From: Mucilaginibacter sabulilitoris
GTDB lineage: Bacteria; Bacteroidota; Bacteroidia; Sphingobacteriales; Sphingobacteriaceae
Length of the DNA stretch: 64,000 nt
Direction: 5' to 3'
NCBI RefSeq assembly: GCF_034262375.1
Contig: NZ_CP139558.1
Span: 3,410,001 to 3,474,000, forward strand
Below are positions 37,672 through 47,571 of this stretch, piece by piece; position 1 is the stretch's first letter, and each line of letters opens with the position of its first letter. Under the pieces are notes generated by a model that saw only the letters and a list, made by a program, of their open reading frames with translations, ran no database searches and was not told the DNA's origin. A program made the translations under genes and the position numbers.

Positions 37672-39000
37672 TTATTTTTTCATTACCTGTTTTACAATAT
37701 CATTACCAAAAACAAATACCATCAGGGTAACCAATATTACAAAGCCAACTATCTGGGCGCGTTCTAAAAACTTATCGCTTAGCGGTTTGCCCTTTATCAT
37801 TTCAATAATCAGGAATACAGCATGGCCGCCATCAAGCGCGGGGATAGGCAGCAGGTTCATGAGGGCAAGCACCATTGATAAAAAGCCTACCAGGCTCCAG
37901 AAGTGTACCCAGTCTACATGGCTGCCAAACAGGTTGGCAATAGCAACCGGACCGCTCACCGCTTTGCTGAATTTAACATCGCCCTTGAATATTTTACCCA
38001 GGCCCTTGGCATTATCGGTAAAAGTTCCCCAGGCCCTTGACGCGCCAATGGGAAGGGAGCCAAAAAAGCCATAATAAATGGTTTTTACCTGTGGAAAACC
38101 TTCTTTTGACCGGGCAAAGCCGATAGTTCCGTCTCCATTAACCTGAATTTTAAGCGGAACCAGGGCATTGTTACGTTTCGCGGTAACATCAGCCACTTTA
38201 CCTTTAGCATTTAGTAAGGCAACCTGTAATTGATCCCAGAAAGCGATAGACTGGCCATTAACAGCTACTACGCTATCGCCTTTTTGCAAGCCGCCCTTCA
38301 GCGAGTTCCCATATACCGAATCAACCGAAAATTTGATGCGGGGAATACGGCTGATAAATTCTTCAATGCCGTGATCCGACAGATCATTCAGTATAGTACG
38401 CGGTATAGTTACACTTACATGCTCGGTGCCGCGTTCAATGCTGAAAACGGTGTTTTCAAGCAATACTTTCGGACTGGTAAGGTCGTCAAAACGCTCAACG
38501 GCTTTGCCATTAATGGCAACAATTTTATCGCCGGGCAACAGGCCTATTTTTTTACCAACCTCACCCGGTACAATACCATATTTCGCGGCTGAGTTAGGTA
38601 TGTAACTATCGCCAAAACGCATGGTAAGCACCCAGAATATCAATATACCCAGTATAATATTTACAGTAACACCGCCAAGCATTACAATTAAGCGCTGCCA
38701 GGCGGGTTTTGAACGGAACTCCCACGGTTGCGGCGGACCGGCAAGCTGATCGGTATCCATTGATTCGTCAATCATGCCGGCAATTTTAACATAGCCACCC
38801 AAAGGGAGCCAGCCAATGCCATATTCAACACCTTTATAAGTAAATTTAAATAAGCTTATGTTCCATGCATCAAAAAAGAGGTAAAACTTCTCTACCTTAA
38901 TGCCAAAAGCACGCGCTGCCAAAAAATGTCCCAGCTCGTGCAGGATTATTAAAATTGAAAGGCCCAGTATCAGCTGGCCCACCATGATCACTATGCTCAT
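37672..39000 (-). CDS. rseP: Site-2 intramembrane protease RseP
   Basis: Membrane zinc protease that cuts transmembrane anti-sigma factors and signal-peptide remnants. The 442-residue protein has HELGH in the first membrane helix (about residues 21-25), two PDZ domains in the periplasmic loop (about 130-200 with GLLPGDKIVAINGK, and about 215-285 with LQKGDSVVAVNGQ), and the third zinc ligand in LLPIPALDGGH near residue 390. Length equals the E. coli enzyme. The start is 20 bases after the dxr stop, a conserved bacterial linkage. Confidence 0.96.
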   Translation of the reverse strand: MSIVIMVGQLILGLSILIILHELGHFLAARAFGIKVEKFYLFFDAWNISLFKFTYKGVEYGIGWLPLGGYVKIAGMIDESMDTDQLAGPPQPWEFRSKPAWQRLIVMLGGVTVNIILGILIFWVLTMRFGDSYIPNSAAKYGIVPGEVGKKIGLLPGDKIVAINGKAVERFDDLTSPKVLLENTVFSIERGTEHVSVTIPRTILNDLSDHGIEEFISRIPRIKFSVDSVYGNSLKGGLQKGDSVVAVNGQSIAFWDQLQVALLNAKGKVADVTAKRNNALVPLKIQVNGDGTIGFARSKEGFPQVKTIYYGFFGSLPIGASRAWGTFTDNAKGLGKIFKGDVKFSKAVSGPVAIANLFGSHVDWVHFWSLVGFLSMVLALMNLLPIPALDGGHAVFLIIEMIKGKPLSDKFLERAQIVGFVILVTLMVFVFGNDIVKQVMKK

Positions 39001-39019
39001 TATCTGCGTTTATGTAATT

Positions 39020-40207
39020 TTAAAGTTGTATTGCCTTTAACGGCATTTGTTGTATTAAATTTTGCGCAAAGATGCGTGTTTCTTTATCAGTATTCAAATA
39101 GTCGGTTAAGGTAGGCTGTTCTAAGTAGTTCATTTGCTGCATACATTCTTCAATAACACTGCTCATACCTAAGAAACTGATAGTGCGGTTTAAGAAACCG
39201 GCAACCGCCACTTCATTGGCTGCATTGATGATGCAGGGCATATTGCCGCCTTGCTTTAACGCCGCAAATGCTAAACCAAGATTACGAAAAGTATCAAGAT
39301 CTGGTTTTTCAAATGTTAAATTAGGGTAGCTGGTAAAGTCAAAGCGCTTAAAGTTGGTCTGTATGCGGTTTGGGTAGGTCAATGCGTATTGTATAGGTAG
39401 TTTCATATCAGGCAGCCCCATTTGAGCTTTGATAGAACCATCGTTAAACTGTACCAGGGAATGTACAATAGATTGCGGATGAACAATTACCTCAACCTGG
39501 TCGGCGGTTACATCAAACAACCATTTGGCCTCTATCACCTCTAAGCCCTTATTCATGAGCGAGGCTGAATCAATAGTGATCTTGGCGCCCATTACCCAGT
39601 TAGGGTGTTTCAGCGCATCCTCGCGGGTTACGCCGGCCAAAAAATCAAGGCTGCGGCCGCGGAAGGGACCGCCGGAAGCGGTGAGTATTACTTTTTCAAT
39701 TTTGTTATTATGTTCACCGGCAAGGCATTGAAATATAGCCGAGTGTTCTGAATCGACAGGTAAAATTTTAATTCCATGTTGTTTAGCCAGTCCGGTTATC
39801 AGCTCACCCGCTACTACAAGGGTTTCCTTGTTGGCCAAAGCTATATCTTTACCCGCTTTAATGGCGGCTATAGTAGGTTCAAGCCCCGCAAAGCCAACCA
39901 TAGCGGTAAGTACCACATCAATATCCGGATGGGTTATATGGTCAATAATGGCCTGGTGACCGGCAAGCACTTTTACAGGTAAATGAGCCAGGGCTTCTTT
40001 CACCCGCAGGTATTTACTCTCGTCGCATATAATGGCATACTCAGGCTTAAATTCAATAGCCTGATTGATGAGCAAATCGGCATTAGAGTGTGCGGTAAGT
40101 AAAAATGCCCTGAACAGGTTGGTATTACCCCTTACTACTTCCAGTGTTTGTGTACCTATGCTGCCTGTGGAGCCAAGAATGGCAATGTTTTTTATATGAT
40201 TAGTCAA
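39020..40207 (-). CDS. dxr: 1-deoxy-D-xylulose-5-phosphate reductoisomerase
   Basis: Second step of the non-mevalonate isoprenoid route, making 2-C-methyl-D-erythritol 4-phosphate with NADPH. The 395-residue protein shows the NADPH loop AILGSTGSIGTQTLEV, the metal-site segment LPVDSEHSAIFQ, the flexible catalytic loop GVTREDALKHPNWVMG-like at about 212-228, and MNKGLEVIEAKWLF. The product feeds quinone and undecaprenyl lipid synthesis. Co-transcribed with rseP. Confidence 0.97.
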   Translation of the reverse strand: MTNHIKNIAILGSTGSIGTQTLEVVRGNTNLFRAFLLTAHSNADLLINQAIEFKPEYAIICDESKYLRVKEALAHLPVKVLAGHQAIIDHITHPDIDVVLTAMVGFAGLEPTIAAIKAGKDIALANKETLVVAGELITGLAKQHGIKILPVDSEHSAIFQCLAGEHNNKIEKVILTASGGPFRGRSLDFLAGVTREDALKHPNWVMGAKITIDSASLMNKGLEVIEAKWLFDVTADQVEVIVHPQSIVHSLVQFNDGSIKAQMGLPDMKLPIQYALTYPNRIQTNFKRFDFTSYPNLTFEKPDLDTFRNLGLAFAALKQGGNMPCIINAANEVAVAGFLNRTISFLGMSSVIEECMQQMNYLEQPTLTDYLNTDKETRIFAQNLIQQMPLKAIQL

Positions 40208-40282
40208 TGATCGTATTGTTTCAATTAGTTAAATAAAACAAACGGGGTATTTGCGACCACGCTTATCTTAATCATGTCAAAG

Positions 40283-41788
40283 TTACTTATTATTAGTGTA
40301 TTCCTTTAATACATCTGCTATCTTCCTGTCGTTTGCCAGCCGCGGAACCTTATTTTGTCCGCCAAGTTTACCCTGTGAACGCATGTAATTTATAAACGCA
40401 TCCTTTTGCATGCTTTGGATGATCAAAGGTTGCAGAATGTTACCTTCAATGAGGTCAAAATAGTAAATATTTTTCTTTTGCAGCGCTTTATCTACTTTGA
40501 ATGCGAAACCCTGTAAATTGGCCGGCGCCGAACCAAATTCAATAAACCATTCGTGGTAGGGGAGCTGTCCGGCGGGCGGGTTTACCTGTGGCGCCACGGT
40601 GAATTCTATCACGTCAACCCCTTCTTCTTTGGCCACACTCATTAAAGCCTGTTCTACCTCTTCGCCAATTACGTGCTCGCCAAAGGCCGATATGTAATGC
40701 TTGATGCGGCCCGTCACCACAATCTTATAAGGGTTTTTTGAAATAAATTTGATGGTATCACCCAAGCTGTAACCCCACAAGCCTGCGCTGGTATTCATAA
40801 TAAGCGCGTAATTTTTGTCGAGCTCTACATCTTTAAGATTGATGCGCGTGGGCGATTCATTAAAATATTCTTCGGAGGGGATAAACTCATAAAATATACC
40901 CGAATTTACCAGGAGCAACAATCCTTTTTCTTTTTGCGAATCCTGGAAAGCTATAAACCCTTCGGATGCAGGGTAGGTTTCAATAGAATCAATGTTAAAC
41001 CCTATGCTCTCTTCCATACGGGCGCGGTATGGTTCGTAATTTACGCCTCCGTGTACATATAGCTTAAAATTGGGGAATATATCCTTTATTGGTTTGCCAC
41101 CAGCCTTGGCCGATAACCTGTCGAAATACATCTGGCACCAGGGCGGTATGCCAGATATAAGGCGCATATCTTCCTTAAAAGTTTCTTCGACAATGGCATC
41201 AACCTTTTGCTCCCAGTCTTCAATACAATTGGTATCATAGCTGGGCAGGCGGTTTTTTTGCAGATAGGCAGGCACATGATGCGCTACTATACCCGACAGC
41301 CTGCCTGTTGAAATACCGTGCTTTTCAGCAAGCACAGGGCTGCCTTGTAAAAATATCATTTTGCCATCAACAAAACCGGTATTGCCTGTTTCATGAATAT
41401 AGCTGAGCAGGGCGTTGCGGGCGGCCTTAATGTGCTCGGGCATACTCTCTTTTGAGATGGGAATGTATTTTACGCCCGAGGTAGTGCCCGATGTTTTGGC
41501 CAGGTAAGCCGGTTTGCCCGGCCATAATACATTTTCTTCGCCGTTTACAACCCTGTCAATATAAGGGCGCAGGTCCTCGTAATCATGTACCGGAACGTTT
41601 CGTTTAAAATCTTCGTAGTTATTGATCTGGTCGAACTGGTGTTCGCGGCCAAAGGAAGTATTTTTAGCAGCGTGAACAAGATCGGTAAAGGTTTTTTGCT
41701 GAAGCGCGACGGCGTTTTTTCGTATCTGGTTAAGCTCCCGGTTTACCAGGGCCGCAAACACTTTGCTTAATGCAGACTTTAATCCCAT
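40283..41788 (-). CDS. GH3-family acyl-adenylate amido synthetase
   Basis: A 501-residue member of the GH3 auxin-responsive promoter family. Characterised plant members adenylate an acid and conjugate it to an amino acid. ATP-binding motif 1 is seen as TSGTTSGVKYIPIS (about 106-119), and motif TYPASEGFIAFQ-like and LGDTIKF near 340 mark motifs 2-3. The C-terminal domain (about 360-495) is complete. Bacterial substrates are unknown. It is the last of three closely spaced genes (3-base gap to the membrane protein, then 6 to a glycosyltransferase), suggesting an envelope glycolipid or capsule-related acyl transfer; inference only. Confidence 0.85.
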   Translation of the reverse strand: MGLKSALSKVFAALVNRELNQIRKNAVALQQKTFTDLVHAAKNTSFGREHQFDQINNYEDFKRNVPVHDYEDLRPYIDRVVNGEENVLWPGKPAYLAKTSGTTSGVKYIPISKESMPEHIKAARNALLSYIHETGNTGFVDGKMIFLQGSPVLAEKHGISTGRLSGIVAHHVPAYLQKNRLPSYDTNCIEDWEQKVDAIVEETFKEDMRLISGIPPWCQMYFDRLSAKAGGKPIKDIFPNFKLYVHGGVNYEPYRARMEESIGFNIDSIETYPASEGFIAFQDSQKEKGLLLLVNSGIFYEFIPSEEYFNESPTRINLKDVELDKNYALIMNTSAGLWGYSLGDTIKFISKNPYKIVVTGRIKHYISAFGEHVIGEEVEQALMSVAKEEGVDVIEFTVAPQVNPPAGQLPYHEWFIEFGSAPANLQGFAFKVDKALQKKNIYYFDLIEGNILQPLIIQSMQKDAFINYMRSQGKLGGQNKVPRLANDRKIADVLKEYTNNK

Positions 41789-41791
41789 TGG

Positions 41792-42568
41792 TTAATTCGT
41801 TTCGGCAATATCATCGTCAACATCCAGGTGACTATAAACCAGTTTACGATAAGTAACCATAATGATTACCTGTATAAATGGAAACGTGAGGATAAACCAG
41901 CAATAAAATGCCAGCCTGAACATAAATCCTCCGTTGTCATCATCCAGCCCAAAAAAATGCATAACAGCAATTACAGGTATCAGCGCCAGCGCCAAAATGG
42001 CAATAATGATAATAAATATGCTCAGTGTTTTAAAAAAGTTATCCTTGGTTATTTCAAAGCTTTGCTTTAGCGATTCCCATGGTGAGGAGGCGTCGTCAAC
42101 TATAAAACAAATGCAGAATATGCAGCGCAAGCCTATGTAAAGTACAAATAACAATTCCAGTATTTCAAAAACGCGGGGGTAGCCCAGGTAACGTTCGGCT
42201 GCCACATACAGGAAAAACAATAACAGAAATAAAACACCCAGTAATAACCCTATAACAATGAAATTGAACGCCATTTTAAATGACGGTATGATGTCTTTAA
42301 ATTCAAATTCATAATATGCCCTATCCATCAGGGTTAGTATCAACTTGTAAAAACTTAGTCCGATATAGGCCTGTACCAACATTTGTAATAAAATAATGAT
42401 AAGACGACTTACTATGTCATCATCAATTAATATAAATGCCTTAAGGAAATCAACAAATTCATAAATAAACAAGGATATCACCGAGTAAACTACCAGGGGC
42501 ACAAAGTTTCTTTTCAATACATTCCATGCAGTTTTAATGGTTTCTGCAACAGAAAAAGGGTGGTACAT
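41792..42568 (-). CDS. Polytopic membrane protein
   Basis: A 258-residue inner-membrane protein with about six hydrophobic segments (about 20-40, 45-75, 105-130, 140-160, 180-205 and 220-245). The start MYHPFSVAETIKTAWNVLKRN resembles the glycerophosphodiester phosphodiesterase-type membrane domain or DUF7544-like proteins that begin with an amphipathic helix. No catalytic motif is visible. It lies 6 bases after the glycosyltransferase and 3 before the GH3-like gene and shares their transcript. Confidence 0.75.
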   Translation of the reverse strand: MYHPFSVAETIKTAWNVLKRNFVPLVVYSVISLFIYEFVDFLKAFILIDDDIVSRLIIILLQMLVQAYIGLSFYKLILTLMDRAYYEFEFKDIIPSFKMAFNFIVIGLLLGVLFLLLFFLYVAAERYLGYPRVFEILELLFVLYIGLRCIFCICFIVDDASSPWESLKQSFEITKDNFFKTLSIFIIIIAILALALIPVIAVMHFFGLDDDNGGFMFRLAFYCWFILTFPFIQVIIMVTYRKLVYSHLDVDDDIAETN

Positions 42569-42574
42569 AGGTTC

Positions 42575-43543
42575 TTATGATCTGTTAAAAATTACTCGCT
42601 TCCAAAAATCCTGCATAAATCCTATGCCATAGGCAATAAGCTGTGTCAAGGCCGCTATAATGCTCAAAAATGCAATTTTTGCTGATTTATTTTTCAACCA
42701 CGCGTGAAAAAATATTAACAAAATGTAAACCGCCAGCAAAAGGTTAAATAATTTGCTTATTTGCCAGCCAAACAAATTGGTTATAAAGGTGAGCAGCACA
42801 AACATGGTAAACGCCGCAGGGAAAAAATGCACCATCTTTAATTCTTTTGGGAAAAACTTATAGATGTTGATACGTGCCCTTCCAAAAAAATGGAGCTGTT
42901 TGTAAAACTGCGAAAAATTGGTTCTCCTTTTATGATAAACAACGGCATCAGGTATCAGGCCTATTTTAAAGCCCATCGAGTGGATGCGGATACTATATTC
43001 AATATCCTCGCCCAGGCGGGTAATGATAAAGCCGCCAGCTTTTTCCCACACTTGCCTTGACACACCCATGTTAAAACTGCGCGGGTGAAACTGCCCAATA
43101 GCCTTTTTGTTGCCGCGTATACCCCCGGTTGTAAAAGGGGAGGTCATGGAATAACTGATGGCCTTTTGAGTTGGTGTAAATGAGGCATGTGCGCCATCGG
43201 GGCCACCATAAGCATCGAGGTAGTTGGTGGCTAATGAATTATTTACAATTTCGAGATAGTTGGCCGGTATCAGGCAATCGGAATCAAAAATGATAAAGTA
43301 ATCGCCTTTGGCACGTTCAAAGCCAAAATTGCGGGTAAATCCCTGGCCCTCGTTGGGTTTTTTAAAATAACGAAGCTGCAGTTGGCCGGCAAAGCTGTTT
43401 ACAATAGCTTCGGCGTCGTTAACAGAACCATCTTCAATTACCAATACCTCAAAATCCCTGTAGGTTTGCAGTACAAGGGTTTCCAGCAGTTCTTTAATTT
43501 CCTGTGGGCGGTTGTATAATGGAATAATGATGGAAAAAAACAT
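42575..43543 (-). CDS. Family 2 glycosyltransferase
   Basis: Inverting GT-A transferase of 322 residues. The nucleotide-sugar site begins FSIIIPLYNRPQEIKELL with EDGS at about 37-40; the DXD-like motif appears in YFIIFDSDCLIP. LGEDIEYSIRIHSMGFKIG is the base region. Two or three C-terminal hydrophobic segments (about 235-310) anchor it in the inner membrane. Donor and acceptor cannot be inferred. First gene of the three-gene unit with the membrane protein and the GH3-like protein. Confidence 0.88.
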   Translation of the reverse strand: MFFSIIIPLYNRPQEIKELLETLVLQTYRDFEVLVIEDGSVNDAEAIVNSFAGQLQLRYFKKPNEGQGFTRNFGFERAKGDYFIIFDSDCLIPANYLEIVNNSLATNYLDAYGGPDGAHASFTPTQKAISYSMTSPFTTGGIRGNKKAIGQFHPRSFNMGVSRQVWEKAGGFIITRLGEDIEYSIRIHSMGFKIGLIPDAVVYHKRRTNFSQFYKQLHFFGRARINIYKFFPKELKMVHFFPAAFTMFVLLTFITNLFGWQISKLFNLLLAVYILLIFFHAWLKNKSAKIAFLSIIAALTQLIAYGIGFMQDFWKRVIFNRS

Positions 43544-43567
43544 GTGCTAAATTAGAATCAAGAGATT

Positions 43568-43620
43568 AGAACCAAGATATAAGATAAAAGTCACTCTCTT
43601 GACTCTTGTATCTCGGTTCT
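43568..43620. repeat. Inverted repeat between the two glycosyltransferase genes
   Basis: Arm AGAACCAAGATATAAGA (43568-43584) and TCTTGTATCTCGGTTCT (43604-43620) pair at 15 of 17 positions; an inner AGTCA/TGACT pair continues the hairpin. The flanks repeat GAATCAAGAGATT and TTGTTTCTCAA wording. Confidence 0.7.
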
Positions 43621-43631
43621 TGTTTCTCAAA

Positions 43632-44582
43632 TTATATAATCTCCTCAACCTGGTAGTTATTGCGTTCGCTGGCGCTTCTTGACACCAGTTCGGCAACAAA
43701 GCCGGTTAAAAACAGCTGCGAACCAACAATTATGGCTACCAGTGCAATGTAAAACAATGGGTTATCGGTTGGTTGCCGTACCGTTATACCATGAGCCAGG
43801 TTATACAGTTTATCGGCTATGATCCATATAGCTATCACCATACCGGCCAGAAAACTCAGGGTACCCATAGTGCCAAAAAAGTGCATGGGCCGCTTACCAA
43901 ACTTGCCAACAAAAAATATCGATAAAAGATCCAGAAAACCGTTGACAAAGCGGCTCATACCAAATTTGGTTTTGCCGTACTTACGTGCCCGGTGCTCAAC
44001 TACCTGTTCGCCAATTTTGCTGAACCCGGCCCATTTGGCCAGTACGGGTATGTAGCGGTGCATTTCGCCGTAAACCTCAATGTTTTTAACTACCGTTTTT
44101 CGGTAAGCTTTTAAACCGCAATTAAAATCATGCAGATTATTAATACCGCTCATTTTACGCGTGGCAAAATTGAACAGTTTGGTAGGTATGGTTTTGCTCA
44201 GTGGGTCATACCGTTTAGCTTTCCAGCCCGATATGAGGTCATATTGTTCTTCGGTAACGCGGCGGTAAAGTTCAGGAATTTCGTCGGGGCTGTCTTGCAG
44301 GTCAGCATCCATGGTAATAACCACATTGCCGTTTGCAGCTGCAAATCCGGTATTCAAAGCTGCCGATTTACCATAATTACGCCTGAACTTGATGCCTTTA
44401 ATAAAGGGATTGTTCAACTGCAGCTTCCTGATCATTTCCCATGAACCATCTTTACTGCCATCATCAACAAGAATGATCTCGTAGGTAAAACGATGCTCGT
44501 CCATCACCCGGCTTATCCATGAGGTTAGCTCCGGTAATGATTCTATTTCGTTGTAAAGTGGTACTACTACTGATATATCCAT
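43632..44582 (-). CDS. DPM1/GtrB-like polyprenyl-phosphate glycosyltransferase
   Basis: Family 2 transferase of 316 residues, likely loading a sugar onto undecaprenyl phosphate. N-terminal DISVVVPLYNEIESLPEL, DDGSKDGSW and the DXD in VITMDADLQDSPDEIP are standard; RHRARKYGKTKFG-like (here EHRARKYGKTKFGMS) is the conserved loop before the membrane part. Two C-terminal membrane helices (about 233-255 and 271-295) match the GtrB/ArnC/DPM-III topology. The long divergent gap (44583-44843) to the M1 peptidase should hold promoters for both; I could not assign them. Confidence 0.9.
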   Translation of the reverse strand: MDISVVVPLYNEIESLPELTSWISRVMDEHRFTYEIILVDDGSKDGSWEMIRKLQLNNPFIKGIKFRRNYGKSAALNTGFAAANGNVVITMDADLQDSPDEIPELYRRVTEEQYDLISGWKAKRYDPLSKTIPTKLFNFATRKMSGINNLHDFNCGLKAYRKTVVKNIEVYGEMHRYIPVLAKWAGFSKIGEQVVEHRARKYGKTKFGMSRFVNGFLDLLSIFFVGKFGKRPMHFFGTMGTLSFLAGMVIAIWIIADKLYNLAHGITVRQPTDNPLFYIALVAIIVGSQLFLTGFVAELVSRSASERNNYQVEEII

Positions 44583-44843
44583 TTATTAGGAATGTGATGT
44601 GGAACAGTGGTTTTGCATGCTCCTAATCATCCGCAAAAATATAAAAAATAGATAATGGTTTACATACTGTTTTTGTGGGACTGTTCTAAAACCTTCGCTA
44701 ACATGCATCTTGTTTTAAATCTGCAAATATGGAATAATTGTGAAGTATTATTTGTTAAAATATGTTATTATGAGCATTATAACTTATCAGTGCAGACATA
44801 ATTTTGATATATTGGCGTTCATAAAAGAATCAAGAAGATATTC

Positions 44844-47447
44844 ATGAAGTTTTATAAGATAACACTTGCTATATTGCTGTGCATCATTGCTTGTACAGGA
44901 TATGCTCAAAATGCCGGTCAGGCCGGAGCAAAGTATGATCAGCATAAGGTGTTTAGTCCGCTTTTTTACCCCGAAAAAGGCAATGAATTTCGCAATGCCG
45001 CGGGAGCGCCGGATGCAAAATACTGGCAAAATCGTGCCGATTATAAGCTAAATGTTACCCTTGATACTTCAAAACACCGGTTAGATGGCACCGCCATGAT
45101 TACCTATACCAATAACAGTCCGGATGCCCTTGGCTTTTTATGGTTGCAAGTAGAACAGAATATTTATCGCGAAGATTCAAGAGCAGAAGCTACCAGCCCG
45201 ATAACCGGAGGGCGGTTCAGCAATAAATCATATACCAAAGGCGATGAAATAAAGGCTATTTACGTCACCAATAAAGGTAAAACTGAAAAAGCTGATTATA
45301 TAGTAACTGATACCCGCTTACAAATAAAGCTTAAAGATTCATTAAAGGCCGGAGGCAGCAAACTTCAAATAAAAATTGAGTACGGGTTTGATATTCCGCA
45401 ATACGGAACCGATCGAATGGGGCGCCTGCTTACTAAAAACGGCTGGATATATGAAGTGGCACAATGGTACCCGCGTATGGAGGTTTATGATGATGTGACC
45501 GGGTGGAATACACTGCCATACCTTGGGGCAGGCGAATTTTACCTGGAATACGGCAACTTTGATTATACCATTACCGCACCGTCCAGTATGCTGGTTGTGG
45601 GATCGGGAGAGCTGGTTAATCCTAATGAATTGTATTCGGCAACAACAATAAATCGTTTGGCCGAGGCCCGTAAGAGTGATAAAACGGTGATGATTAAAGA
45701 TTCGGCAGATATTATGTGGAATAATAATCGCCTGAAGAAGCCGTCACTTACCTGGCATTTTTTGTGTAAAAATGCGCGTGATGTATCCTGGGCAGCTTCA
45801 AAAGCCTTTATCTGGGATGCGGCCCGTATTAACTTATCGGGTGGTAAAAAGGCGCTTGCTCAATCTGTTTATCCGGTTGAGGGTAAGGGTAATGCGATGT
45901 GGGGGCGCTCAACTGAGTATGTGAAAGGGGCTATTGAATTATACTCAAATCAGTGGTTTGAATATACTTATCCTGTAGCTACCAATGTAGCAGGTACAGT
46001 TGGAGGTATGGAATATCCGGGTATTGTTTTTTGCGGTTTGGAAAATAAAGCCGGCGATTTGTGGGAAGTTACCAATCATGAGTTTGGGCATAACTGGTTC
46101 CCGATGATAGTGGGATCAAATGAACGAAAATATGCCTGGATGGATGAAGGCTTTAACACATTTTTGAATCGTGTAGATACTAAAGCATTTAATAAAGGTG
46201 AATATTATGTAAAACGGGACGAGCAAAAGGAAGCTCCCCTTTTATTTGGGCCTGATGCTGAACCTATAATGACCATTCCGGATGTGTTGCAGGCTGAATC
46301 TTTGGGAGGTGAGGCATATGATAAACCCGCCTTGGGCCTCACTATTTTACGAGAACAGATCCTGGGCGAACAGCGGTTTGATTATGCCTTTAAAACCTAT
46401 ATAAAACGCTGGGCATTTAAACATCCTACGCCCTGGGATTTTTTCCATACTATGGATAACGCCGCGGGAGAAGACCTGAGCTGGTTTTGGAACGAGTGGT
46501 TTTTTACCGACTGGAAATTAGATCAGGGGGTGAGGGGGATAAATTACCCTAATGGCGATGCCTCAAAAGGTGCGCTTATTACCCTCGAAAACCTGGAAGA
46601 AATGGCGTTGCCAGTAACTGTTCTCATTAAAGAAGAAAATGGTAAGATCGCTACTGTTAAACTTCCTGTCGAAATATGGCAACGGGGAGGAGTATGGACT
46701 TTTCCTTATAAATCTACCTCGCGTATTGTTTCGGCTACTATTGATCCCGATCACCTTTTACCCGATATAAATCCGGAAAATAATTCATTCAGCGGTTTGC
46801 CAATACCTGCGGGTACGACAACTGCTGGCGTAATAAAAACTTACATTGACGCTATTGGCGGCGCCGAAAAACTAAAAAATATAAAAGACCTGCAAGTATC
46901 ATCGACAGGTGTGATACAAGGTTCGGAAGTGCAAATGGTTACGCGTTACAGGGTGCCGGATATGTATTTTCAACAAGTATCAGTTCCTTCTTATAACAAC
47001 CTTGTAGTGAACCATATTTTGGTAAATGGAGATAATGTAAGTGCCCAGCAGCTTAACCGTGAACTGCCTTTAGATGATGTAAGTAAGAGATTACTAAAAA
47101 TAAGAAGCAAGCCATTTCCGGAGCTCGACTATGAAAAAAATGGCTACCCCATGCAACTCGACTCAACGCTTAAAATTGTTAATGGCGACCTTGCTTATGA
47201 AATTGACGTTAATGTAGCCGATGGAGCTGTAGTAAAGAACTTTTATAACCAGAAAAACGGATTGAAGGTAAAACAGGTAATAGAAGGGCCAATAAATTCG
47301 GTAAATGAATGGAGTGATTATGAAGGTATAAACGGCGGTATTAAAATTCCTTTTTCAATTAAAACAACGTTACTTGGGCAAGCGGCCGAGTTTAAAGTTA
47401 AAGAAACGGCTGTGAATAGTAATATGACGGCTGGGGCATTTCAGTAG
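44844..47447 (+). CDS. Secreted M1 family metallopeptidase
   Basis: Gluzincin aminopeptidase of 867 residues. A signal peptide ([22 protein letters not shown]) precedes the beta-saddle N-domain (about 45-270). The catalytic domain has the zinc motif HEFGH in [14 protein letters not shown] (about 413-417) and the third ligand in WMDEGFNTF 18 residues on; [11 protein letters not shown] is the GAMEN-like exopeptidase loop, here GGMEY. Residues about 640-867 form a C-terminal extension with a lipoprotein-LolA-like pattern ([17 protein letters not shown]). Probable periplasmic peptide degradation. Confidence 0.93.
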   Translation: MKFYKITLAILLCIIACTGYAQNAGQAGAKYDQHKVFSPLFYPEKGNEFRNAAGAPDAKYWQNRADYKLNVTLDTSKHRLDGTAMITYTNNSPDALGFLWLQVEQNIYREDSRAEATSPITGGRFSNKSYTKGDEIKAIYVTNKGKTEKADYIVTDTRLQIKLKDSLKAGGSKLQIKIEYGFDIPQYGTDRMGRLLTKNGWIYEVAQWYPRMEVYDDVTGWNTLPYLGAGEFYLEYGNFDYTITAPSSMLVVGSGELVNPNELYSATTINRLAEARKSDKTVMIKDSADIMWNNNRLKKPSLTWHFLCKNARDVSWAASKAFIWDAARINLSGGKKALAQSVYPVEGKGNAMWGRSTEYVKGAIELYSNQWFEYTYPVATNVAGTVGGMEYPGIVFCGLENKAGDLWEVTNHEFGHNWFPMIVGSNERKYAWMDEGFNTFLNRVDTKAFNKGEYYVKRDEQKEAPLLFGPDAEPIMTIPDVLQAESLGGEAYDKPALGLTILREQILGEQRFDYAFKTYIKRWAFKHPTPWDFFHTMDNAAGEDLSWFWNEWFFTDWKLDQGVRGINYPNGDASKGALITLENLEEMALPVTVLIKEENGKIATVKLPVEIWQRGGVWTFPYKSTSRIVSATIDPDHLLPDINPENNSFSGLPIPAGTTTAGVIKTYIDAIGGAEKLKNIKDLQVSSTGVIQGSEVQMVTRYRVPDMYFQQVSVPSYNNLVVNHILVNGDNVSAQQLNRELPLDDVSKRLLKIRSKPFPELDYEKNGYPMQLDSTLKIVNGDLAYEIDVNVADGAVVKNFYNQKNGLKVKQVIEGPINSVNEWSDYEGINGGIKIPFSIKTTLLGQAAEFKVKETAVNSNMTAGAFQ

Positions 47448-47464
47448 GACCTTACAACCAATAG

Positions 47465-47563
47465 CGTCATGCTGAACTTGTTTCAGTATCCCACTTGCAA
47501 AGTCAGCATTGTTTAAGCTTAGTACTTTGCTAATGAGATCCCGAAATAAATTCGGGATGACTT
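47465..47563. repeat. Decayed GTCATGCTGAAC inverted repeat
   Basis: Left GTCATGCTGAACTTGTTTCA and right CCCGAAATAAATTCGGGATG stretches are partly complementary (about 19 of 27 over the best alignment); the right part forms its own CCCGAA/TTCGGG hairpin. It lies between convergent genes and resembles the 29513 family. Confidence 0.5.
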
Positions 47564-47571
47564 AGGAGAGG

